In this document: positions 1 to 6,000 of the stretch, piece after piece
How the letters are laid out: each line of letters starts with the position of its first letter
Numbering within the stretch: the first letter of the stretch is position 1
Assembly (NCBI RefSeq): GCF_036803785.1
Contig: NZ_DAIRTR010000073.1
Coordinates: 1 to 16,161, forward strand
Length of the DNA: 16,161 nucleotides
Direction of reading: 5' to 3'
From: Pelomicrobium sp036803785
GTDB taxonomy: Bacteria; Pseudomonadota; Gammaproteobacteria; Burkholderiales; UBA6910
Translations under genes and position numbers: made by a program
The notes under the pieces: model-generated
The model's input: only the letters and a program-made list of their open reading frames with translations
Told to the model about the DNA's origin: nothing
Databases searched by the model: none

Positions 1-1094
1 CCTTTCGTTCGGGCCTCTTGCTCGGTCAATCCCACGGTGGCCACCTGGGGGGAGGTGAACACGACCGCCGGCACGACCGAGAGATCCAGGGCCGCCTCCC
101 CACCCAGCATGTTGACCGCCGCTCGGGTGCCTGCGGCCGCCGCCACGTAGACTAATTGGGGTAGGTTCGTGCAGTCACCCGCGGCATAGATATGGGGCAC
201 CGAGGTACATAACCGCCGGTCCACGCACACCGCGCCCGCCGGGTCGGTTGCCACCCCGATCGCTTCGAGCCCGAGGCCCGCGGTGTTGGGCCGACGGCCG
301 GTGGCCACCAGCAGCCGATCGCCGGACAGCCTCTCCGCCCCGAGATCCACATGGAAGCGGTGGCCATGGAACGAAATGGCCCGAGCCCGGGTGTGGGTGA
401 GTACCCGGGCGCCTTCCTCTTCCAGCAGGCGCTGCAGCCCGGTCCCCAGGTCGGGATCCATCCGGGGCAACAGGGACTGAAGCTCGATCACGCTCACCCG
501 AGCGCCCAGGTGCAGGAACGCCTGGCCGATCTCCAAGCCCACGGCGGAGCCTCCCAGCACGATCAGATGCTTGGGGATTTCCTCTGCCACCAAGGCCTCG
601 GCGGATGTCCAATAAGGGGTATCGGCCAGTCCGGGGATGGATGGGATGGCGGGGGAGGCGCCTGTAGCGATCAGGAAGCGGTCGGCAGCGAGCGTTTCTT
701 CCCGGCCATCGCGGCCGGTGATCACAAGGGAGCGGGTATCCCGGAATCGCCCAAAGCCCTCCAGCAACCGGATGGCGGGATTTTCCTCCAGGATGCGGCG
801 GTACTTGGCGTAGCGCAGGGTATCCACCAGCGCCTGCTGCTGAGCCACCATGGCATTGCGGCGAATGACCGGCCGGCACCGCTCCACACCGTCGAATGGG
901 TGGGCTGCCTGCAGGCGCGCGATCTCCGCGCCGCGGATGAGCACCTTGGAAGGCACGCAACCCACGTTGACGCAGGTGCCGCCCAGCATGCCGCGCTCGA
1001 TCATGGTGACCCGCGCCCCCTCCTCGGCGGCGCGGAGGGCACAGGCAAACGCCGCCGAGCCGCTGCCGAGAATGGCGACGTGCAGAGAAGCCAA
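1..1094 (-). CDS. merA: Mercuric reductase MerA, short form, C-terminus beyond window edge
   Basis: Flavoprotein disulfide reductase that reduces Hg(II) to volatile Hg(0) with NADPH in the cytoplasm. The reading frame stays open from the start to position 1, giving about 364 codons. Visible are an N-terminal FAD-binding motif (GSGSAAFA, residues 10-17), the redox-active pair Cys41/Cys46 in GTCVNVGCVPSK, the ATGASP segment, a second dinucleotide-binding fold (LGGSAVGLE) and the late FAD motif YAAGDCT followed by VYVAAAAGTRAA and FTSPQVATVG. These are diagnostic of MerA rather than lipoamide dehydrogenase. Roughly 100 C-terminal residues, including the terminal Cys pair expected in the family, lie outside the window. 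The start is TTG, preceded by AAAGGAGG about 4 nt upstream, and no upstream ATG fits. The N-terminal heavy-metal-associated (NmerA) domain of Tn501-type enzymes is absent. It is divergent from merR. Confidence 0.95.
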   Translation of the reverse strand, partial: MASLHVAILGSGSAAFACALRAAEEGARVTMIERGMLGGTCVNVGCVPSKVLIRGAEIARLQAAHPFDGVERCRPVIRRNAMVAQQQALVDTLRYAKYRRILEENPAIRLLEGFGRFRDTRSLVITGRDGREETLAADRFLIATGASPAIPSIPGLADTPYWTSAEALVAEEIPKHLIVLGGSAVGLEIGQAFLHLGARVSVIELQSLLPRMDPDLGTGLQRLLEEEGARVLTHTRARAISFHGHRFHVDLGAERLSGDRLLVATGRRPNTAGLGLEAIGVATDPAGAVCVDRRLCTSVPHIYAAGDCTNLPQLVYVAAAAGTRAAVNMLGGEAALDLSVVPAVVFTSPQVATVGLTEQEARTK

Positions 1095-1132
1095 GATGCC
1101 TCCTTTGTTCCCAAACGGCTGGAATGCGGTTA

Positions 1133-1163
1133 CTCTGCATTGCGTACCATAGTCCGCAGTCAA
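1133..1163 (-). promoter_or_regulatory. MerR-type operator/promoter of merA
   Basis: Reading toward merA, a consensus-like -35 TTGACT (1163-1158) is followed directly by the imperfect dyad GCGGAC-TATG-GTACGC (1157-1142), which matches its own reverse complement at 5 of 6 arm positions. A weak -10 lies 19-20 bp from the -35 (GCAGAG or CAGAGT, 1138-1132). This is the layout of the Tn501/Tn21 mer promoter, where MerR binds a dyad inside an over-long spacer and untwists it when Hg(II) is present. The position of the dyad directly after TTGACT is the same. The divergent merR promoter probably overlaps it. Confidence 0.8.
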
Positions 1164-1172
1164 GGGGCGACC

Positions 1173-1649
1173 ATGGGGAAGAGGAAAGGCTCAAGTCCGG
1201 CGCAGACGCTGACTGTCGGGCAGGTGGCCCGCGCCGCCGGGGTCAACGTGGAGACGATTCGCTTCTACCAACGGCGCCAGCTGGTGGACAAACCCGAAAA
1301 GCCCTTGGGGGGCGTGCGCCGCTATCCCCGCACGGTCGTGGACCGGGTGCGCTTCATCAAACGGGCGCAGCAGCTCGGCTTCACTCTGGAGGAAGTCCGC
1401 GGTCTCCTCCGCCTGGAGGAGCAGAGAAGCTGCACCGAAGCGCAGCGGCTGGCCGTGGCCAAGCTGGAGCAAGTGGAGCACCGCATCGCTGACCTTCAGC
1501 GCATGCGCCGCGTGTTGAGACGCCTGATCGACGAGTGCCGCACGCGCCGCACCCCCCTTGTCTGCCCCATCATTTCCACCCTGTCGGGAGCGAAGTCGGT
1601 TGGGACTCGCGGCACTCACCCCTACCCGCGGGGTTCCGGCCCCGTCTAG
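1173..1649 (+). CDS. merR: Mercury-responsive transcriptional regulator MerR
   Basis: 158-residue MerR-family activator/repressor. The N-terminal winged helix-turn-helix is clear (LTVGQVARAAGVNVETIRFYQRR, split here as LTVGQVARAAG and VNVETIRFYQRR, residues 13-35), followed by RRYP and the long dimerisation helix. All three Hg(II)-ligating cysteines of the Tn501 protein are present with identical spacing: Cys87, Cys122 and Cys131 (intervals 35 and 9, as for 82/117/126). This makes mercury the expected inducer rather than another metal. The ATG at 1173 is chosen because it matches the family N-terminus; the frame is open upstream to 351 but that part runs through merA on the other strand. The C-terminal tail after LSG is longer and unlike the classical proteins. 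It shares its stop region with the convergent oxidoreductase gene. Confidence 0.93.
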   Translation: MGKRKGSSPAQTLTVGQVARAAGVNVETIRFYQRRQLVDKPEKPLGGVRRYPRTVVDRVRFIKRAQQLGFTLEEVRGLLRLEEQRSCTEAQRLAVAKLEQVEHRIADLQRMRRVLRRLIDECRTRRTPLVCPIISTLSGAKSVGTRGTHPYPRGSGPV

Positions 1650-2620
1650 ACGAGGAGCACCGTAGAGCCGGTCGTTTTGCGTCCTTGCAGGTCCCGGTGG
1701 GCCCGGGCCGCCTCCTCAAGCGGATAAGTCTGATTGATCTCGATGCGGATCTTGCCGTCCAGCACCATCTGGAACAGGGCGTTGGCCGACATGACCAGGT
1801 CTTCTCGCCTGGCGGTGTAGTGCATCAGCGTGGGGCGTGTGAGGTAGAGCGACCCCTTGGCCGAAAGCACGCCTACGTCAAAGGGAGGCACGGGACCGGA
1901 GGACTGGCCGAAGGAGACCAGCGTGCCGAACATCCGCAGGCAATCCAGCGATCTCATGAAGGTATCCTTGCCTACCGAGTCGTAGACCACGTCGCACTTG
2001 TGCCCGCCAGTGATGTCCAGCACCCGGGCAACGAAGTCCTCCCGCGTGTAGACGATGGGGTACTGACAGCCGTGGGCTTCGGCGAGCCTTGCCTTCTCGT
2101 CGCTGCCCACGGTGCCAATCACGGTGGCGCCCAGCGCCCGGGCCCACTGGCACAGGATCAGCCCCACGCCGCCTGCCGCCGCATGCACCAAGATGGTATG
2201 CTCCGACCCGAGGCGGAAAGTGCGGCGCACCAGGTATTCCGCTGTCATGCCCTTGAGCATCATGGAGGCGGCCTGCTGGTCACTGATCCCCTCGGGTACC
2301 TTCACCACCCGGTCCGCGGGCATGAGCCGCTCTTCCGCGTACGCCCCCAGGGGAGGTGAGGCGTACGCCACCCGATCGCCGGGCTTAAGTTCGGTCACGC
2401 CCTCGCCCACCTCCTCCACCACGCCGCACGCCTCCAGCCCGGGCGTGGCGGGGAGGGAGACCGGGTACAACCCGCTGCGATGGTACACATCGATGAAATT
2501 GAGCCCGACAGCGGTGTGTCGCAGCCGCACTTCGCCCTTGCCGGGAGAGCCCACCTGGACTTCTTCCCAGCGCAGCACCTCCGGCCCTCCGGTCTCGTAG
2601 AAGCGTATCGCGTGCGGCAT
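1646..2620 (-). CDS. NADPH:quinone reductase-like MDR-superfamily oxidoreductase
   Basis: 324-residue zinc-independent medium-chain dehydrogenase/reductase of the quinone oxidoreductase (QOR/QorA) group, expected to use NADPH to reduce quinones or enone-like electrophiles in the cytoplasm. The N-terminal GroES-like half has the typical GPEVLRW, GLNFIDVYHRSGLYP and PGLEACGVVEEVGEGV segments. The Rossmann half carries the AAAGGVG nucleotide motif, then YDSVGKDTF and a C-terminal PLEEAARAHRDLQGRKTTGS typical of the family. No structural or catalytic zinc cysteine cluster is seen. The ATG at 2620 is preferred because AAGGAG lies just upstream; an in-frame GTG 15 nt earlier (2635) would place that site inside the gene. 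The 3' end overlaps merR by 4 bp. The exact substrate cannot be told from sequence, so no symbol is given. Confidence 0.9.
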   Translation of the reverse strand: MPHAIRFYETGGPEVLRWEEVQVGSPGKGEVRLRHTAVGLNFIDVYHRSGLYPVSLPATPGLEACGVVEEVGEGVTELKPGDRVAYASPPLGAYAEERLMPADRVVKVPEGISDQQAASMMLKGMTAEYLVRRTFRLGSEHTILVHAAAGGVGLILCQWARALGATVIGTVGSDEKARLAEAHGCQYPIVYTREDFVARVLDITGGHKCDVVYDSVGKDTFMRSLDCLRMFGTLVSFGQSSGPVPPFDVGVLSAKGSLYLTRPTLMHYTARREDLVMSANALFQMVLDGKIRIEINQTYPLEEAARAHRDLQGRKTTGSTVLLV

Positions 2621-2685
2621 TCGGCTCTCCTTCACAGAAGATGGACGGCGGTGCAGGCCCTGCGGCGTGGGGGTGTACCCATAGT

Positions 2686-2720
2686 CGAACGGCGGGAGTA
2701 TGCTAACGAAAAGCCGTTCG
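2686..2720. repeat. 7-bp inverted repeat upstream of the DUF465-like gene
   Basis: CGAACGG (2686-2692) and CCGTTCG (2714-2720) form a perfect 7-bp inverted repeat with a 21-nt spacer. The spacer contains a TATGCT hexamer that could be a -10 element toward the small gene at 2819. It lies between two divergent genes, so an operator is possible, but nothing else supports this and chance is a real alternative at this GC content. Confidence 0.3.
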
Positions 2721-2818
2721 GAACCTCAACCGCGGGCGGGTTGCCCCGGGGATCCTGGCCTCCGCCCGCACCCTTGGCCCAAAGGAGACGATCGATGTTC
2801 GTGAGCGGAGGATACGCC

Positions 2819-3025
2819 ATGGAAGAGGAGGAAATCGAAGCAATCAAGCGCAAAATCAAGGAATTGGAGCTGGAACACCGGGACTTGGACGACATTATCA
2901 AGCGCTTGTCCCAGGATGCCTACCAGGACGAGTTGCAGCTGCGACGCCTTAAAAAGCGAAAACTTTACCTCAAAGACCATATCGCCCTGCTGGAACGCCG
3001 GCTCACCCCGGACATCCCGGCCTAG
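2819..3025 (+). CDS. DUF465/YdcH-like small helical protein
   Basis: 68-residue acidic-then-basic protein with almost no predicted loops: an N-terminal MEEEEIEAIKRKIKELE helix, the family-like EHRDLDDII segment, then QDELQLRRLKKRKLYLKD and a final ALLERRL. This matches the DUF465 (YdcH) family of short alpha-helical hairpin proteins. The family's function is unknown and I assign none. Two starts are plausible. ATG 2819 has GGAGG 7 nt upstream and gives the family-like N-terminus. ATG 2795 has AGGAG 7 nt upstream and adds eight residues, MFVSGGYA. I prefer the shorter. The gene is monocistronic, ending in a strong terminator. Confidence 0.82.
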   Translation: MEEEEIEAIKRKIKELELEHRDLDDIIKRLSQDAYQDELQLRRLKKRKLYLKDHIALLERRLTPDIPA

Positions 3026-3053
3026 GAACAAGGCCCACCCACCGAATCTTGTG

Positions 3054-3095
3054 AAAAGCGCGCTGCCGTCGAGGCGAGCGCGCTTTTTCGTTTTT
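3054..3095 (+). terminator. Rho-independent terminator after the DUF465-like gene
   Basis: AAAAGCGCGCT (3054-3064) pairs perfectly with AGCGCGCTTTT (3077-3087) around a 12-nt loop and runs into a T-rich tract (TTTTTCGTTTTT). It lies 29 nt after the stop codon. It separates the small gene from the diguanylate cyclase gene. Confidence 0.92.
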
Positions 3096-3155
3096 CCTGC
3101 GCGGCGCGGGCCCGCCGCAGGCGTCGCCCTGCGGTAAACTGTGCGCTTCCCAGTC

Positions 3156-4256
3156 ATGCCTGCCGATTCCCCAGAGCTCCAGGTCATCGACGGCCTGCGG
3201 CGTCAACTCGCGTTTCTCACCGCCCAGGCCCGAGACAACGAGCAGGTCCTGCGCCGCTTCCAGCAATGTGAGCTGACCCTGATCGGCTCGGTCGGCTTTG
3301 CGGCCTTGTTCGAGGGCCTCTTTCACCACACCCGCCGCCTGCTGCGCCTGGCGGGAGTCAGCCTGGTGCTGCTCGACGCGGATTTCGAGTTGAGGCGCAG
3401 CCTCGAGGCGCTAGAAGTCGATCCGGCGGAGTTCCCTGGGCTAATCTTTGCGGATGATCTGAGTCGCTTGGAGCGGCTTCTCGGGCCGCGCCGTTCCCCT
3501 CGGCTCGGGCCCTTCGAGCCCGCCCTGCACGGCGGACTGTTCTCGGGGGCAGCACCGCGCAGCTGCGCGGTGCTGCCCCTGCTGCGCCAGGAGCACCTGA
3601 TCGGCGTGCTCACCTTGGGCGCCAGGGAACCCCGGCGCTATACCCCAGGCCTCGGCACTGACTTCCTGATGCACCTGGCGGCGGTGGCGGCCGTGTGCCT
3701 GGAGAATGCCACCTATAGTGAACGGTTGAAGCACCTGGGTATCACCGACGCCCTCACCGGTGTCCACAACCGGCGCTACTTTGAAGAGCGGTTGGGGGAA
3801 GAAATCGCCCGGGCAGCCCGCAAGGGAGAACCCCTTGCCTGTCTGCTCCTCGATATCGACCGCTTCAAGCACGTCAACGACGCCTACGGACACCAGGAGG
3901 GAGACCGGGTCCTGCGGGAAGCGGCCTCCCGCATCAAGCGGGAGTTGCGCTCGACCGATGCCCTGGCCCGCTACGGAGGCGAGGAGTTCGCCGTGCTGCT
4001 CGGCGGCACGGACGAGGAGCTCGCCCGTCACATCGCCGAGCGGGTGCGCCGCGCCATCGGCGGCACGCCGTTCCGACTGATGCACGGAGAGGAGATCCGT
4101 ATTACCCTCTCGGCGGGGGTGGCGGTACTGCGCCCGGGTCCGGGTCCCTCGGAGGGCGCCGCCCGGGACCTGGTCCAGCGGGCGGACCAAGCCCTCTACC
4201 ACGCCAAGCTGGGCGGCCGGGACCGAGTCTGCAGTGACGACCCGGCCCTTGGCTGA
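3156..4256 (+). CDS. DUF484 (GAF-like)-GGDEF diguanylate cyclase
   Basis: 366-residue soluble enzyme expected to make cyclic-di-GMP from two GTP. Residues 10-185 resemble the DUF484 GAF-like domain: a coiled segment QLAFLTAQARDNEQVLRRF, and near its end LIGVLTLGAREPRRYTPGLGTDF, written here in two overlapping pieces (LIGVLTLGAREP and RRYTPGLGTDF). A short linker leads to the GGDEF domain from about residue 195: TDALTGVHNRRYF, LLDIDRFKHVNDAYGH, and the active-site GGEEF at 274-278. An inhibitory-site RxxD (RSTD, 265-268) lies exactly five residues before GGEEF, so product inhibition is expected. There is no transmembrane segment or signal peptide and no EAL domain. The ATG at 3156 lacks a Shine-Dalgarno sequence; an in-frame GTG at 3141 is the alternative. 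A TAAACT hexamer 17 nt before the ATG could be a -10, implying a very short leader. The input ligand is unknown. Confidence 0.92.
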   Translation: MPADSPELQVIDGLRRQLAFLTAQARDNEQVLRRFQQCELTLIGSVGFAALFEGLFHHTRRLLRLAGVSLVLLDADFELRRSLEALEVDPAEFPGLIFADDLSRLERLLGPRRSPRLGPFEPALHGGLFSGAAPRSCAVLPLLRQEHLIGVLTLGAREPRRYTPGLGTDFLMHLAAVAAVCLENATYSERLKHLGITDALTGVHNRRYFEERLGEEIARAARKGEPLACLLLDIDRFKHVNDAYGHQEGDRVLREAASRIKRELRSTDALARYGGEEFAVLLGGTDEELARHIAERVRRAIGGTPFRLMHGEEIRITLSAGVAVLRPGPGPSEGAARDLVQRADQALYHAKLGGRDRVCSDDPALG

Positions 4257-4832
4257 GACACGGCGCCCGTCCGAAGGCGAATACCACCGCCGAAAGGAAC
4301 GGATGGACGTCCCCCGCCATACCCGGGCGCCAGGTGGTCATAGGGCGGGAAGCCGTTGAGCCGCCCGGCACGGCAAGGCATCTAGAAAAGCGGGCCCTCC
4401 GAGTCCTCCCGCCCTGTTCCGGCGGGCAAGCCTCGTTCGCGACCGGACTCAAGGGCAAGCACACGCGCCCAGAACGTCCCTGCTCGGCCCTGCAGAGGAC
4501 AGCAAACACGGGGTGAAGAAAGAAACGGCCGCGCCATCAGCGGCCCCGTTCAACCCTTCCAGGCCAGCCTCGCGGGGACGGCCGGGGTGCTGAAGCTCGC
4601 CGCCTCGTCAGCCATGCGCCGGCCCATTGTCTCCCGGATCTCGGCCCGGCGTCGTGTATCCGGCTTGGCCGGCCCACCCGCCAGCCTCTTTTAGGCACCT
4701 GCGCGCAATGTTCACTGAATATTCTTGAAGCATGACGCCTAGGCAGATCTTCCCAGGACTCGCCCCCAAGCCAGCGTGGCGGTCCTTCCAGGCAGCGAAC
4801 AGGGTTTCCTAGACAAAATTCGCCACCTGCTC
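4257..4832. other. Long intergenic stretch without a convincing gene
   Basis: No frame here combines a start, a ribosome binding site and recognisable protein. Visible structure includes an 8-bp inverted repeat starting 5 nt after the cyclase stop (GGCGCCCG 4262-4269 with CGGGCGCC 4324-4331). A smaller one lies partly within it (CCCGCC 4313-4318, GGCGGG 4344-4349). A bulged hairpin sits at 4524-4550 (AACGGCCGC ... GCGGCCCCGTT). None has a T tract, so termination is uncertain. Base composition drops toward AT after about 4690. A possible decayed reading frame on the minus strand (4847-4608, one internal stop) is described under findings. Confidence 0.6.
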
Positions 4833-4861
4833 TTCAATTTTTTCCATGACGGAAACATAAT
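4833..4861 (+). promoter_or_regulatory. Candidate promoter of the psiF-like gene
   Basis: TTCAAT (4833-4838), 17-bp spacer, CATAAT (4856-4861; five of six sigma-70 consensus positions). It sits in the most AT-rich patch between the diguanylate cyclase and the psiF-like gene. A start site near 4868 would give a leader of about 214 nt before the GTG start. The -35 is weak. Confidence 0.5.
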
Positions 4862-4867
4862 ATAGGT

Positions 4868-5081
4868 GCGCATTTTCGTGCGGGCCACCCCGCTTGATGG
4901 GGCTTCCTCGGAGGATCTTTGTCCGGTAGGGGTTGGGTCACGGAGAACCCGGTGCGGGAGGGGTCCTAGTCTCTCCCAAGCGCTACCTCAGCCGGCTCCG
5001 CCAGGCGAGCCAAGCACGGTGCGCGCCCGCTCAGTCGGGTTTTCATCCCGAAGACATAACTTTGACGAAAGGAGAAGTCAC
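4868..5081 (+). promoter_or_regulatory. Long, potentially structured 5' leader of the psiF-like gene
   Basis: The stretch between the candidate start site and the gene holds several local helices. GGGTT pairs with AACCC near 4930-4950. An imperfect nested stem joins GGTGCGGGAG to CTCCCAAGCGCTACC (ending near 4987). GGCTC (4994-4998) pairs with GAGCC (5007-5011). A short GC hairpin CCCG-CTCAGT-CGGG (5026-5039) runs into TTTT (5040-5043), as in an attenuator. The Shine-Dalgarno AAAGGAGA lies after it. I do not recognise a known riboswitch consensus. An upstream in-frame GTG at 4866 would read through the leader, but its product is not protein-like. Confidence 0.35.
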
Positions 5082-5345
5082 GTGAAAAACCTTGCTTCAG
5101 CGAGAAATCCGATCCTGACCACAGGCCGTGTCCTCGCCAGAGGCCTCATCCTGGCCGCCGGACTCGGCCTCGGCGCTACCGGTTTCGCCGCCGAGGACAA
5201 GCCGTTGACGCCTCAGCAGCAGCGCATGGCGGAGTGCTCCAAGGAAGCGAAAGCCAAAGGGCTGTCCGGGGATGCACGTAAAGACTTCATGCGCGAGTGC
5301 CTGAAGGCCGGCAAGCCCGCCGCCTCCCGAGGCGCGTCCAGCTGA
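5082..5345 (+). CDS. Small secreted PsiF-repeat protein
   Basis: 87-residue protein with a Sec-type signal peptide: basic N-region, hydrophobic core GLILAAGLGLGATG, cleavage expected after FAA near residue 36. One PsiF repeat follows (LTPQQQRMAECSKEAKAKG, then LSGDARKDFMRECLK), with its two cysteines placed as in the family. The family is named for the E. coli phosphate-starvation-inducible psiF gene; biochemical function is unknown. The GTG at 5082 is chosen because AAAGGAGA lies 6 nt upstream and the signal peptide begins right after it. The longer frame from 4866 is rejected. No Pho box was recognised in the leader, so phosphate control is not shown. The C-terminal tail KPAASRGASS is short and low-complexity. 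It converges on the DUF411 gene. Confidence 0.85.
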   Translation: MKNLASARNPILTTGRVLARGLILAAGLGLGATGFAAEDKPLTPQQQRMAECSKEAKAKGLSGDARKDFMRECLKAGKPAASRGASS

Positions 5346-5356
5346 TCTCTGCTCCC

Positions 5357-5405
5357 AGGACCGCCTGTCAGAAAGGGAGGGCAAGCCTACCGGCGGTCCT
5401 CCCTT
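5357..5405. terminator. Overlapping hairpins between convergent genes
   Basis: AGGACCGCC (5357-5365) pairs with GGCGGTCCT (5392-5400). AAGGGAGG (5373-5380) pairs with CCTCCCTT (5398-5405). The two helices compete for 5398-5400. Read on the minus strand, the second is followed by TCT, a poor T tract. Its place between the psiF-like and DUF411 stops suggests a shared terminator. Confidence 0.45.
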
Positions 5406-5414
5406 CTGCGGCGC

Positions 5415-5849
5415 TCAGTAGCGCAGGTACACCTGCACGTCACCCTTGTCGTCGAAGGTGTAGACGTTGTAGGGCTGAGGATCGGGCCCCTCCATGCCCG
5501 GTGACCCCACCGGCATCCCGGGCACGGCCAGGCCTTTGACCGGGGGCCGCTCCTGGAGCAGCCGCTTGACCGCCTCTGCCGGCACGTGACCCTCCAGCAC
5601 ATAGCCGTCTACGACGGCGGTATGGCACGACGCGAGGTAGGGGCGCACCCCATAACGGGCCTTGATCTCGGACAGATCCACCACGTCCCGGGAGCTCACC
5701 TGGAAGCCGTTCTGTTGCAGGTGCTCGATCCACTTAACGCAACAGCCGCAGTGGGGATTTTTGTAAACCGTGACTTCGCCCGCCGCGTGCGCGCCGGGCG
5801 AAGCGACCAGCGCAGCCACCAGCAGGCCCTCGCGCAACCGGCGCATCAT
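5415..5849 (-). CDS. Periplasmic DUF411 metal-associated protein
   Basis: 144-residue exported protein. A signal peptide (MMRRLREGLLVAALVASPGAHA) is followed by a thioredoxin-like start, VTVYKNPHCGCCVKW, with a CGCC motif, then PYLASCHTAVVDGYVLEGHVPAEAV and the family hallmark GLAVPGMPVGSPGMEG (residues about 107-122). DUF411 proteins are often annotated near copper and other metal-resistance genes; a metal-binding or thiol role is inferred from CGCC, the SCHT segment and the Met-rich GMP/GME loop, not demonstrated. The first of two adjacent ATGs is used; GAGGAG lies about 10 nt upstream. It is not operonic with any neighbour. It is about 4.3 kb from merR/merA, so linkage to mercury is only circumstantial. 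Confidence 0.88.
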   Translation of the reverse strand: MMRRLREGLLVAALVASPGAHAAGEVTVYKNPHCGCCVKWIEHLQQNGFQVSSRDVVDLSEIKARYGVRPYLASCHTAVVDGYVLEGHVPAEAVKRLLQERPPVKGLAVPGMPVGSPGMEGPDPQPYNVYTFDDKGDVQVYLRY

Positions 5850-6000
5850 GGCGTTCGAGCTCCTCGTCAGGCTTGCCGTTCAACGCTCGCCCCGACCAGG
5901 CCCTCATGAAACGCCACCCGCACCCGGCCAGCGCAAGCTTTGCTATTGTAAGGGTCAACGCCGATCCCGGCACCTGTCAACCCTTGCCTCAAGAGACCCG

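Noticed and set aside
351..1172. N-terminal extension of the merR frame
   Set aside because: It runs antisense through merA, and the MerR family N-terminus matches the ATG at 1173.
175..1194. A 339-codon open frame on the minus strand rich in Arg/Gly/Pro
   Set aside because: It is a frame shadow of merA, whose own frame carries all MerA motifs; the product has no recognisable domain and is typical of GC-rich off-frame translation.
4866..5081. Upstream extension of the psiF-like frame from a GTG at 4866
   Set aside because: The signal peptide and a strong ribosome binding site place the start at 5082; the extension is not protein-like.
4868..5081. Known riboswitch (cobalamin, glycine, TPP, SAM, manganese) in the psiF leader
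   Set aside because: Short resemblances such as a CCGGTGCGG string were seen, but none of the conserved cores could be assembled.
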